Counted from the first letter of the stretch, positions 41,805 through 48,391 are shown. The stretch: DNA of 64,000 nt from Hydractinia symbiolongicarpus (GCF_029227915.1 NC_079882.1:868001-932000), one strand, 5' to 3'. Numbers and translations: made by a program. The notes: generated by a model from the letters alone, not told the origin.

Positions 41805-42413
41805 ATGATAGAATATATAAATTTCATATTACTGGTGATAGCTGTAGTGCTATTGCTGGTATTGGTTAGTTTTTGTCTTTTTTGTATTAAAAAATACCTA
41901 TCGCTATTGAAAATGGCTGAAAACGCAATTGATAACCTAATTTTTATTAAGGACCAACCGGATGATGGGAAGAGGCAGAAATTGCTCGAGTGTGTGCTGA
42001 CCGGAAATAGCAAGTTATATCTTGGGAAGATGTATACGGAGGAGCAAATTCAAAAGCTCAAGGATGATGAGGTGGATAAACTTTTCAGTATATACGAGGC
42101 TAAACTATCCGGTCAAATGGTAAAGTCTTTGGGACAGTCAATAATCCACATGTACTCCATGGGCGCCTGTACAGCCCTAGGTATAAAAAATCAAAAAGCG
42201 CTGAGTGATGACCTGGAGAATGATCCATTCCTAAACTCAGCACTCCAAAGGTTCACATGTGATCTATATTATAAGTTCGGATCACTACTATCACCAATCA
42301 GCGTAGGTTTAATAACAGGTAGACATTATATCGCGGGAAAAAATTTAAACAATATCGATACGGATACTAAAGATGTCGGATACTCCAGTTCAGGTGACAA
42401 CGAAGAACCCTAA
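41805..42413 (+). CDS. Conserved Polinton membrane protein (202 aa)
   Basis: A strong N-terminal hydrophobic segment (about residues 6-29, with LLVIAVVLLLVLV) is followed by a helical, charged region. That region contains EEQIQKLKDDEVDKLFSIYEAKLSGQMVKSLGQSII, an arrangement I associate with a conserved uncharacterised Polinton protein. The tail is acidic and Ser-rich. The single N-terminal segment suggests a type of signal-anchored protein, possibly at the internal membrane or assembly site, but no function is known to me. The last 41 bp overlap the next gene in another frame, which is common in this compact cluster. Confidence 0.82.
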   Translation: MIEYINFILLVIAVVLLLVLVSFCLFCIKKYLSLLKMAENAIDNLIFIKDQPDDGKRQKLLECVLTGNSKLYLGKMYTEEQIQKLKDDEVDKLFSIYEAKLSGQMVKSLGQSIIHMYSMGACTALGIKNQKALSDDLENDPFLNSALQRFTCDLYYKFGSLLSPISVGLITGRHYIAGKNLNNIDTDTKDVGYSSSGDNEEP

Positions 42414-42774
42414 AAAGGTTGAATCTGGTAAGAGGTTGGCGGAATACAACCGTAAACAGAGGGAAGAATATAAAAAATTGCTCATGGCTCAGACGGAGGC
42501 ACAGTCAGCACCTCAGACACAAACCCGACCGGCACCTCAGACACAGTCAGCACCCCAGACACAGTTGGAGGATCCTAAGGATATTGTCATTGAGGATTCT
42601 GTGACAGATGGCCCCAAACACGGCGGAGTGAACTACACAATAATGGGTGGTGGTGTGATAGTTATGCTACTAATTGGAGCGTTGGTGGTCTATAAAAATA
42701 AGGACAAAAATAGGCTATTCAATGCTCGGAAAAAAGGTATTAAAAATGACACCACCCTCAATTCAGAAGTTTGA
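42373..42774 (+). CDS. Small Polinton membrane protein with Gln/Pro-rich linker (133 aa)
   Basis: The N-terminus has NPKKVESGKRLAEYNRKQREE, a basic helical block that I associate with a recurrent small membrane protein of Polintons. A low-complexity linker with repeated APQTQ units (about residues 45-64) follows. Then comes one membrane segment (about 87-107, MGGGVIVMLLIGALVVY) and a short basic tail. The gene overlaps both its upstream neighbour (41 bp) and its downstream neighbour. The linker is encoded by a short DNA repeat (CCTCAGACAC / CCCCAGACAC), so its length may vary between copies. Confidence 0.78.
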   Translation: MSDTPVQVTTKNPKKVESGKRLAEYNRKQREEYKKLLMAQTEAQSAPQTQTRPAPQTQSAPQTQLEDPKDIVIEDSVTDGPKHGGVNYTIMGGGVIVMLLIGALVVYKNKDKNRLFNARKKGIKNDTTLNSEV

Positions 42775-42877
42775 CCTGGAAGATACCGGAAAGCTTGTAG
42801 CCATAGTCGCCGCAAGTGAAATGACAAGAGAATATCTAGTTAAGCAAAAAATTATACCTGAAACTATAAATATATAA
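42722..42877 (+). CDS. Very small conserved-looking protein (51 aa)
   Basis: The frame is open from further upstream (Met at 42674), but that part lies inside the 133-aa gene. The likely starts are the ATG at 42722 or at 42746 (43 aa). The product contains KFDLEDTGKLVAIVAASEM and ends LVKQKIIPETINI. The stop TAA overlaps the next ATG (TAATG), a tight coupling that supports translation of both. Function is unknown. It has no clear membrane segment, only a short Ala/Val-rich patch. Confidence 0.5.
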   Translation: MLGKKVLKMTPPSIQKFDLEDTGKLVAIVAASEMTREYLVKQKIIPETINI

Positions 42878-43008
42878 TGTTGCAAATACTGGAATGGTTG
42901 GTCTGGGTTTTATGTCAACGTAAGAAAGTTGAGAGGATTTTACCCAAGGTGGAATACATGGAGGTGGATACGGATGTCATAGACTCCGAAGCTATCATAT
43001 TAAAATAA
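42877..43008 (+). CDS. Very small protein, TAATG-coupled (43 aa)
   Basis: This frame starts at the ATG whose A is the last base of the previous stop codon and ends with TAA at 43006-43008. The N-terminus is hydrophobic and Trp-rich (ILEWLVWVLC), followed by a basic stretch QRKKVER and an acidic C-terminus. It fills the gap between the 51-aa and 141-aa genes almost exactly, leaving 31 bp. The length is close to the limit of detection, so reality rests on the coupled start and the tight packing of the cluster. Confidence 0.45.
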   Translation: MLQILEWLVWVLCQRKKVERILPKVEYMEVDTDVIDSEAIILK

Positions 43009-43039
43009 CAACACTAAATTATACTGTAGTATATGAAAC

Positions 43040-43465
43040 ATGGCTTCAATTGCAATGATGTTGGGAGGTGCCTTCGCGAACGCTTTGGCTTTCACCGGAT
43101 CAAGCTACCTCTTTTCAAGTTTATCAAAGGATAGGATAGATAAGGAACGGAAGCGGCATGATCTGGCCATAGAACAGCTGCAAAAGGCTCAGGTTATATG
43201 GCAACGTAAAAGACAAGAGAGGGTGGACTTTATCAATAAGCAGCTCAGACTTGAGAAGAAGGCCGAGGGTAAATTCACGGAGCTGGATGACGCGATGCGC
43301 GAATATAAAAAAGTTTTTGGAGGATCAACTCTCACAGATATTCCGCGCGAACCCGTATTGAGCGACTTTTATACACCCAGCAATGGCCAGCATGAACGGG
43401 AATTGGCATTTATCGCGCTAAGCATGATCGGCGTCGGAGGTGCCGTGTGGTATTTCGAAAAATAG
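43040..43465 (+). CDS. Conserved Polinton protein, helical with terminal hydrophobic segments (141 aa)
   Basis: The protein opens with a Gly/Ala-rich hydrophobic segment (residues about 6-26, ending SSYLFSSL). A long charged helix follows with RKRHDLAIEQLQKAQ and RVDFINKQLR. After a REPVLSDFYTPS block comes a C-terminal hydrophobic segment (about 124-138). This order looks like a recurrent small protein of animal Polintons that has no assigned function. Two hydrophobic ends around a coiled helix would suit a membrane-linked virion component, which is inference. It is the last gene of the plus-strand cluster and is followed by a hairpin shared with the convergent gene. Confidence 0.83.
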   Translation: MASIAMMLGGAFANALAFTGSSYLFSSLSKDRIDKERKRHDLAIEQLQKAQVIWQRKRQERVDFINKQLRLEKKAEGKFTELDDAMREYKKVFGGSTLTDIPREPVLSDFYTPSNGQHERELAFIALSMIGVGGAVWYFEK

Positions 43466-43483
43466 TACGATACCGCGGGTATT

Positions 43484-43506
43484 ATGTTACATGACACATG
43501 TAACAT
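43484..43506. terminator. Hairpin between convergent genes
   Basis: ATGTTACATG and CATGTAACAT form a perfect 10-bp stem with loop ACA. It sits 18 bp after the stop of the plus-strand gene and 13 bp beyond the stop of the minus-strand gene at 43520, so it could end transcripts from both sides. Confidence 0.65.
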
Positions 43507-43519
43507 ATATTCAATATCG

Positions 43520-44794
43520 CTAACGTTTTGTAACCATGTAGGTGTATATCAGACCTCCGATTCCAACTATCAAAGCCCACAGGTTTTGACTCAACCAACC
43601 GACGGCTTCCTTTGCTCTATTTAGGATCCATGATACGATGGATCCAATTATACCCGGTAGGGACGCGGCTGCGGCACCGGCTAATCTACCCAGGAGAGAT
43701 CCCAGCGCGCTCAGCTTGTTCTTTATCCATTCCCTCGCACCACCTTCGGTTTTTTCATGATTTTTTGTATTACCGGTGGATGACCCCCCACCCCCTGGTG
43801 TCAAAGTTTCAACTAGAAGGCCGATAACCATACCAAATGCCGTTAGTACACTGACGATGGTGATACCCTGCTCACGGAATAGCGTTCGTATCTTTTCACC
43901 CAATGTAGTTTCTTTGTCAAGTACTTTGGTTATCGTCTCCCTGATGCTTTTTATTTGACTGTTAAGTTTACCTTTGAGAATATCGATAATCTCTTGCTGG
44001 CCTTTCAACTCATTTTGCAAACCTTTCAACCTTTCTTTCGCTTCATTTTGTTGTTCCTCGGTCATATTTGGTGTGTTTTCCATCTCTTCCAACTTGTTTT
44101 TTTCTCTGTCAATATGCTGTTCGAGCTGAACCTTTTTTGCAACTTCATCCTGAAGACTTCCTCTTATGTTTCTCAATGATCTATCCAATCCTAGCAATTC
44201 ACGCATAGGATATTCAAATAGATCACCGGTCTGGGTTGCTTCATGGTCTACAGATTGTTTGACCAATGAAATTAAATCTTCCGTACTGTTTACCACATCC
44301 CCGGATATAGCTTCTAATTCTACATCACTTGCTGTTGTTATTTTAGATGACGAGGGTAATTCTTCTTGTATTTTGTTTAGCTTAGCAGCTTGTCGGGCTG
44401 TAATCTTACCTTTTGGTATGTCAAAGCCTAAATTACGCAGCCTTCTCTTGCCTAATATATCTGATATAGTACCGGTGGCCCTTAGTCTTCCATTGTTTGT
44501 CAAAGGTTCGTTTTTATCTCTGTAGTATAATTCACCATCCTTAATTTCAAAAAGGTCTGTATGTAGCACCTCAGGTTTTGACAGGGATCCTTCAGATAAT
44601 CTATCATACAACACATCAACCATTTCCCGCAAAACTCTTGTACGTTGAGTGGAGCCTCCTCCGAATGATGTCTCCTCATCAGGTGTGTGTATCTGCACAC
44701 GCGTGCGCTCCCTCGGTACCAGAGGTGTGGAGTCATCGGTACCCTCGTCGGGTTGACCATGGTCACCAAACGGATCAATATCAATGTCCGCCAT
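43520..44794 (-). CDS. Coiled-coil membrane protein conserved in Polintons (424 aa)
   Basis: The N-terminus is acidic (MADIDIDPFGDHGQ) and low in structure to about residue 55. A mixed domain with FDIPKGKITARQAAKLNKIQ follows (about 124-143). Residues about 213-290 form a long Glu/Lys/Gln-rich coiled coil. A hydrophobic segment (311-331, ITIVSVLTAFGMVIGLLVET), a Gly-rich linker, an Ala/Gly-rich segment (371-391) and a last hydrophobic segment (404-420) follow. The overall plan of stalk plus C-terminal membrane segments fits an uncharacterised protein repeatedly found in animal Polintons. It may be a membrane-active or surface protein, but no fusion or receptor motif is visible. It is convergent with the capsid cluster and divergent from the paralogue pair. 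Confidence 0.85.
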   Translation of the reverse strand: MADIDIDPFGDHGQPDEGTDDSTPLVPRERTRVQIHTPDEETSFGGGSTQRTRVLREMVDVLYDRLSEGSLSKPEVLHTDLFEIKDGELYYRDKNEPLTNNGRLRATGTISDILGKRRLRNLGFDIPKGKITARQAAKLNKIQEELPSSSKITTASDVELEAISGDVVNSTEDLISLVKQSVDHEATQTGDLFEYPMRELLGLDRSLRNIRGSLQDEVAKKVQLEQHIDREKNKLEEMENTPNMTEEQQNEAKERLKGLQNELKGQQEIIDILKGKLNSQIKSIRETITKVLDKETTLGEKIRTLFREQGITIVSVLTAFGMVIGLLVETLTPGGGGSSTGNTKNHEKTEGGAREWIKNKLSALGSLLGRLAGAAAASLPGIIGSIVSWILNRAKEAVGWLSQNLWALIVGIGGLIYTYMVTKR

Positions 44795-44838
44795 TATTTT
44801 ATTTATTTAGAGGATAGTTTTTTCCTAATATAATAGAA
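44795..44838. promoter_or_regulatory. Divergent promoter for the coiled-coil gene and the paralogue pair
   Basis: This 44-bp AT-rich spacer contains TTTTATTTATTTA and CTAATATAATA (44825-44835), the same 11-mer found before the capsid operon. The repeat of this motif at the only two short divergent spacers supports a shared promoter or initiator element. Confidence 0.55.
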
Positions 44839-45324
44839 ATGGCAGAGAGTTCTAGTACCAGAGAAGAAGTGTTTAAAACGGATATATCCAATTCCCAACT
44901 TGAGGAGCTGGTGAAATTACGAGGTAAGTTCCAAGACAGGACACACGAACACGGAGGATCTCTGATCATATGGTCGATTCTGGAGGGATTATCCGGAACC
45001 GCAGCAATTACCGGCTTGATAGCGACCGCGGTGACCATTATTAGAAATTTGGGCGGTACCCATGGAAATTACATGCGGAATTCGGGTATGTGTCTATTGG
45101 GCTCGGCTTCCTATGCGGTTACCGCCCAATATGTTAGGACATATCGGGAGAAACTTATCAAATTAAGAGCCGCATATCGCGTTGTACAAAATGCCATCGA
45201 TGTTTTCGATAAAACGCTACTCTGGCACACTCGGATCTGTAGAGCCGATTTTGAGAATTTGTGTGATACGCATCATAGAACTTTCAAGGATCTGGATAAA
45301 CTGGATATAGGTTATTTAGAGTAA
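44839..45324 (+). CDS. Polinton membrane protein, paralogue A (161 aa)
   Basis: It shares its layout with the next gene: an N-terminal polar region containing NSQLEELVKLRGKF (compare NSQLGELRKLRDKF), a central hydrophobic region with Gly/Ala-rich segments (about residues 41-65 and 80-97), and a charged helical C-terminus with a RTYREKLIKLRAAY block. It is about 34 residues shorter, mostly at the C-terminus. The pair is probably an ancient tandem duplication, because the proteins are well diverged. Function is unknown; the central region could span a membrane. Transcription starts from the divergent promoter just upstream. Confidence 0.78.
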   Translation: MAESSSTREEVFKTDISNSQLEELVKLRGKFQDRTHEHGGSLIIWSILEGLSGTAAITGLIATAVTIIRNLGGTHGNYMRNSGMCLLGSASYAVTAQYVRTYREKLIKLRAAYRVVQNAIDVFDKTLLWHTRICRADFENLCDTHHRTFKDLDKLDIGYLE

Positions 45325-45351
45325 AGTTTTTTTCTTTGTAGTAACCACACA

Positions 45352-45939
45352 ATGGCAGAGATTTATCCGAAGCTACCCACGGCTCCCGAGTATTCGAGCG
45401 AGCAGGACAAGTTTAATACTAATACTGTGAACTCTCAACTTGGGGAGCTTAGAAAATTACGCGATAAGTTCAATACAAAATATGATAAATATAACAAGAC
45501 GCTACACAGACTGGTGTTTTTAAATGCCAGCGACACGGCCCTAACCGTCGCTTCGGGCATAGGTTCTGTGGCAACCGGTGCTACGCTCATCGGAATCCCC
45601 GCTTCCGTCGGATTGGGAGCCGTAGCACTGTCGGGAACCATTTTCACGGGCTCCATCATGGCTCTGATTAAAAGATATCGGAGCAAACTTGACAAGGTCA
45701 TGAAATTATATGATGTTGCGACGTCCGCCATCGCCGTGTTTGAAAACTCCGTCTCGCGGGCTCTGAATAATGATGACATTAGTCACATTGAATTTCAAAC
45801 CCTGAGCGGTATATACTACGAGGCCCTGGACAAGATGACGAAAACCGACAGAAAGATGGAGAGCGAAACTCGCAACCAGTTTGAAAAAAGTCTAATGGAC
45901 CAGGTTCAAAGCCTCAGAAGGACCGTAAATCAAGGTTAG
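45352..45939 (+). CDS. Polinton membrane protein, paralogue B (195 aa)
   Basis: The protein begins MAEIYPKLPTAPEY, followed by a polar helix (NSQLGELRKLRDKF). A Gly/Ala-rich hydrophobic centre (about residues 62-106, with GATLIGIPASVGLGAVALSG) precedes a basic turn RYRSKLDKV and a long charged C-terminal helix. I associate this plan with an uncharacterised protein that recurs in animal Polintons. It follows paralogue A by 27 bp on the same strand, and the upstream AGTTTTTTTCTTTG tract recalls the T-rich sequence before paralogue A. Function is unknown. Confidence 0.82.
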   Translation: MAEIYPKLPTAPEYSSEQDKFNTNTVNSQLGELRKLRDKFNTKYDKYNKTLHRLVFLNASDTALTVASGIGSVATGATLIGIPASVGLGAVALSGTIFTGSIMALIKRYRSKLDKVMKLYDVATSAIAVFENSVSRALNNDDISHIEFQTLSGIYYEALDKMTKTDRKMESETRNQFEKSLMDQVQSLRRTVNQG

Positions 45940-46129
45940 TGATGTGCGCATGTACACCGCTCGCATATTTCGTGTGGTACGATAAAAATTAATATGTAAG
46001 GTGGTTTGTGACATTATGTGGCGCGATCGTCCCCCCAAGACTGAGCCATAGCGGCCCTATCTGCCGACCGACCCGCGCGATCCCCGGCATCATCTTTACC
46101 AGAAACAGGTAAAGATATCGCCCCCTTTT
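45940..46129. other. GC-rich intergenic region 3' of the integrase gene
   Basis: These 190 bp separate the convergent paralogue B and integrase genes. They hold TGTGGTACGATAAAA (45973-45987), which recurs at 47157-47171 on the far side of the integrase gene. They also hold GACATTATGTGGCGC (46010-46024), found inverted at the 3' end of the 116-aa gene, and a strongly GC-rich stretch (about 46021-46090) in an otherwise AT-rich element. A hairpin at 46092 follows. No gene is visible. Confidence 0.6.
46092..46116 (-). terminator. 3' hairpin after integrase gene
   Basis: ATCTTTACC and GGTAAAGAT form a perfect 9-bp stem with loop AGAAACA, 13 bp beyond the integrase stop. It repeats the stem and loop at 37338-37362, which also follows a minus-strand gene. 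Confidence 0.68.
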
Positions 46130-47113
46130 TCACCAACCTTGCACATAATCAGGAGGTAATTCTGTATCTTCAGGTATTAACATCAATTCCTCTTTTACAA
46201 AAGCCCGTCCGGGTCCGTCTTGAACATAGTACATTACACGGTTACCAGGTTGCGCTATTACCTCACGCAATCTATATGTGTTTTTCGACCATATTCTATC
46301 GGTTGCCCGTCTCCGCCCATCATCATGCTCTTCACCAGGTTGTAGTAGATATCTATACAGGCCATCTTTAGGTAATTCTACTTCAGGTGGATAGCTCTCT
46401 TGATTAACCAAAGGCACCTCTTTCATTATAATAGCATCTTTTGGCTTCATATCAATCATCTGCGTCTTTGTATCGTTTAGCCTATCAATCAGTTTATACA
46501 GATGCTTAACCCATGTAGATGATACCTTTTCCGAATCATTCAGTTCTTGGGCATCTTGTATTTTGAATAAATTTTCGGCAAGTATCTTGTTCAACGCCTC
46601 AACAAAAGCTGTGTGTGTATGCTTATATTTTGTAGTCGCTCTTTTAATTTCAACCTTATGCTTCTCCAACAGCTTTGATACATCTGCCTTGAATTCTGAA
46701 CCGTTATCACATTGGAAAGTTTTCGGATAAGTTAATGGTCCTGCCTTGTAGATGTCCTCAATCATAGCGGCAACCTCTTTGGCTTTCTTAGTCCTCAAAG
46801 GTCGGGCTACCTTGTATCTGGAAGCAGCATCGATTCCCGACAAAATGTACTTATATTTATTACCATACAGTATGTCACCAGGCATGTACAATAAATCGAA
46901 TTGATGTAAATCATTAGGGGTGGTAACTTCATAATGTGGTCTTTCAACATGTTTTGGAGCGGGTAAATGTACTTGCCAAAATGCTTGTTTTGATAGCCAC
47001 TTCTTAACCTCCTTTGGCCTGAAACCGAATCCTCTTAAGCTCTGAACAGCCTTTTGTCCTTTCCATAAATTTTGAGGTTGATAGTAAGTCTCTTGAAGTT
47101 TAGAGTTTGACAT
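46130..47113 (-). CDS. int: Retroviral-type DDE integrase (327 aa)
   Basis: The catalytic core holds D73 (in LHQFDLLYMPGD), D136 (in FQCDNGSEF) and E172 (in HTAFVEALNK), which gives exactly the DDX35E spacing of retroviral-type integrases. The N-terminal 60 residues lack a clear HHCC zinc motif, as I expect for many Polinton integrases. The C-terminus (about residues 275-318, with RIWSKNTYRLREVI and MYYVQDGPGRAFVKEEL) is the SH3/chromo-like end seen in Polintons. The enzyme would join the AG/CT element ends to host DNA with a short staggered cut. The frame is intact, in contrast to polB. A 15-bp sequence flanks the gene on both sides. Confidence 0.97.
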   Translation of the reverse strand: MSNSKLQETYYQPQNLWKGQKAVQSLRGFGFRPKEVKKWLSKQAFWQVHLPAPKHVERPHYEVTTPNDLHQFDLLYMPGDILYGNKYKYILSGIDAASRYKVARPLRTKKAKEVAAMIEDIYKAGPLTYPKTFQCDNGSEFKADVSKLLEKHKVEIKRATTKYKHTHTAFVEALNKILAENLFKIQDAQELNDSEKVSSTWVKHLYKLIDRLNDTKTQMIDMKPKDAIIMKEVPLVNQESYPPEVELPKDGLYRYLLQPGEEHDDGRRRATDRIWSKNTYRLREVIAQPGNRVMYYVQDGPGRAFVKEELMLIPEDTELPPDYVQGW

Positions 47114-47202
47114 GTTTTATTTATGCACACCTTTATTTATCTCCTTTTTGTTATGATGTGGTACGATAAAAGTGCTTAAAGTTTTTTATATATTATATTA
47201 AT
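47114..47202. promoter_or_regulatory. Divergent upstream region of integrase and the 89-aa gene
   Basis: This 89-bp AT-rich spacer contains TGTGGTACGATAAAA (47157-47171, also at 45973-45987), then CTTAAAG and TTTTTTATATATTATATTAATATG leading into the plus-strand start. The ATAAAA plus CTTAAAG order recurs before the RING gene and polB, which suggests a shared plus-strand promoter design. Confidence 0.45.
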
Positions 47203-47472
47203 ATGTCAGACATGGATACCACACCAGATTACAAATTGATGAAACTGAGAGAGTTGCGAGAGGTTGCTAAATCCCGCGGAATTAAGTATATCGTGGGTAT
47301 GAGAAAGGCTAAACTGGTTGAGGTGATTGAGAAGAATGATCTCGACCCATCCTACACCATCGATCTGGATACCAAGAAGGAATGGTATGGATACTGTTCA
47401 AGGTGGAGGTCGAAAAACAGGGAGGCATATCTAAAAGCTCAAAAACGTTATAACGACAAAAGATCCAAGTGA
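47203..47472 (+). CDS. Small SAP-like DNA-binding protein (89 aa)
   Basis: Residues about 15-46 (LRELREVAKSRGIKYIVGMRKAKLVEVIE) fit the helix-turn-helix pattern of SAP/HeH-like domains, which bind DNA. The C-terminus is basic and aromatic (CSRWRSKNREAYLKAQKRYNDKRSK), another likely nucleic-acid-binding surface. It is the first of three consecutive plus-strand genes that start with SAP-like sequence; the next two share a closer version (GLRGYSRLR). It is followed by a perfect hairpin. A role in genome replication or packaging is inferred from DNA-binding character and from its place next to polB. Confidence 0.72.
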   Translation: MSDMDTTPDYKLMKLRELREVAKSRGIKYIVGMRKAKLVEVIEKNDLDPSYTIDLDTKKEWYGYCSRWRSKNREAYLKAQKRYNDKRSK

Positions 47473-47705
47473 TTGGGTATTTTTTTTGTTACTCGTCTGA
47501 GTAACAAATGTTGGTGGGTGGGTACCCATGGTGTACCGGTCACGGCCCTCTAGGTGCTGGTGGGTGGGTACCCATGGTCTAACCAGTGTATGTGTGTTTT
47601 AGCGTGATGGTTGTATTACAAACGATGACACTCACGACCCTTCAACACGGTTTACGATTTATAAAACCATCTTAAAGATTACAAAATCGTATATCACAAC
47701 CAAGC
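47473..47705 (+). repeat. Intergenic cassette, copy 1 (hairpin, GC repeats, promoter)
   Basis: This gap holds in order: the hairpin, two copies of a 21-bp unit with core GGGTGGGTACCCATGG (47512-47532 and 47558-47578), a variable stretch, and a promoter-like block (47629-47705) with ACACGGTTTACG, TTTATAAAA, CTTAAAGATTACAAAATCG and TATATCACAAC before the start. The same order is found at 48231-48471, so the whole gap has been duplicated. Confidence 0.75.
47485..47508 (+). terminator. 3' hairpin after the 89-aa SAP gene
   Basis: TTTGTTACTC and GAGTAACAAA form a perfect 10-bp stem with loop GTCT, preceded by a T run and 12 bp after the TGA stop. It is nearly the same as the hairpin after the RING gene. 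Confidence 0.7.
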
Positions 47706-48230
47706 ATGTCTTCAGGAATCGTTCTCGATTTGATACACAGTAGAGAATATATTGATGACTTTGATCTTTTCACGGTCCCTGATTTAAGAGCCAGAGCGAG
47801 GTACCTTGGCCTACGTGGATACTCGCGGCTCAGAAGGGCTGAGCTTATCGAATTATTGTTATCAACAGTACCCGCAAGATATCCCGATATGACTTTGCCG
47901 CTCGTCCTAGGGATGCTGGATCTCGAAGTGACCGAATTTTCAGGACCCGTGATGAGACCAAATGTATCAGTGCCAAGACCGGTACCAGCACCGATTAGAC
48001 CGGTACCAGCACGGGTTGAGGTTGATGATGAGGACGACGCGGACGATGGTATTGATGAAGATGATAGATGTATCATTTGTCTTTCTAAACGAAAGACTGC
48101 CACCATTGTTCATGGTAGAACAGGGCATTTTTGCTGCTGTTTATCGTGCGCATATAAATTGGAGAAGAGGGGGGATAAATGCCCTATATGTCGCGCATCA
48201 ATAGATCTTGTCATTAGACAATATATTTGA
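47706..48230 (+). CDS. SAP plus MDM2-type RING finger protein (174 aa)
   Basis: Residues about 24-52 form a SAP-like DNA-binding domain (GLRGYSRLRRAELIEL). A Pro/Arg/Val linker (about 84-103) and an acidic run (105-120) follow. The C-terminal RING has C122, C125, H136, H141, C145, C148, C159 and C162. That is the C2H2C4 spacing of the MDM2/MDM4 family, including the IVHGRTGH segment, CAYKLEKR and a short hydrophobic tail ending at the last residue. In MDM2 that tail is needed for dimerisation and ubiquitin transfer. The product is probably a nuclear E3 ubiquitin ligase or a partner of one. A p53-pathway target is only inferred: no p53-binding domain is visible. Hairpins flank the gene on both sides. 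Confidence 0.85.
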   Translation: MSSGIVLDLIHSREYIDDFDLFTVPDLRARARYLGLRGYSRLRRAELIELLLSTVPARYPDMTLPLVLGMLDLEVTEFSGPVMRPNVSVPRPVPAPIRPVPARVEVDDEDDADDGIDEDDRCIICLSKRKTATIVHGRTGHFCCCLSCAYKLEKRGDKCPICRASIDLVIRQYI

Positions 48231-48253
48231 GGGGTCAGATTGTTAGGGCATTT

Positions 48254-48277
48254 TTTGTTACTCGGACGGGTAACAAA
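48254..48277 (+). terminator. 3' hairpin after the RING gene
   Basis: TTTGTTACTC and GGGTAACAAA pair over 10 bp (one G-T pair) around loop GGAC, 23 bp after the stop and after a T run. It differs from the copy at 47485 mainly in the loop and in one stem base. Confidence 0.68.
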
Positions 48278-48391
48278 TGTGATTCACGACCCTCGAGGTG
48301 CCAATGGGTGGGTACCCATGGTGTATCGATGTATGTATCACAAAGCGTGTTTTACTACAATTTAGCATGGTGGTTGCCCCACAAACTAGGA

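Noticed and set aside
47962-48204. Alternative frame of 80 codons in the RING gene
   Set aside because: It overlaps the region that codes for the zinc-binding RING residues and shows no pattern of its own.
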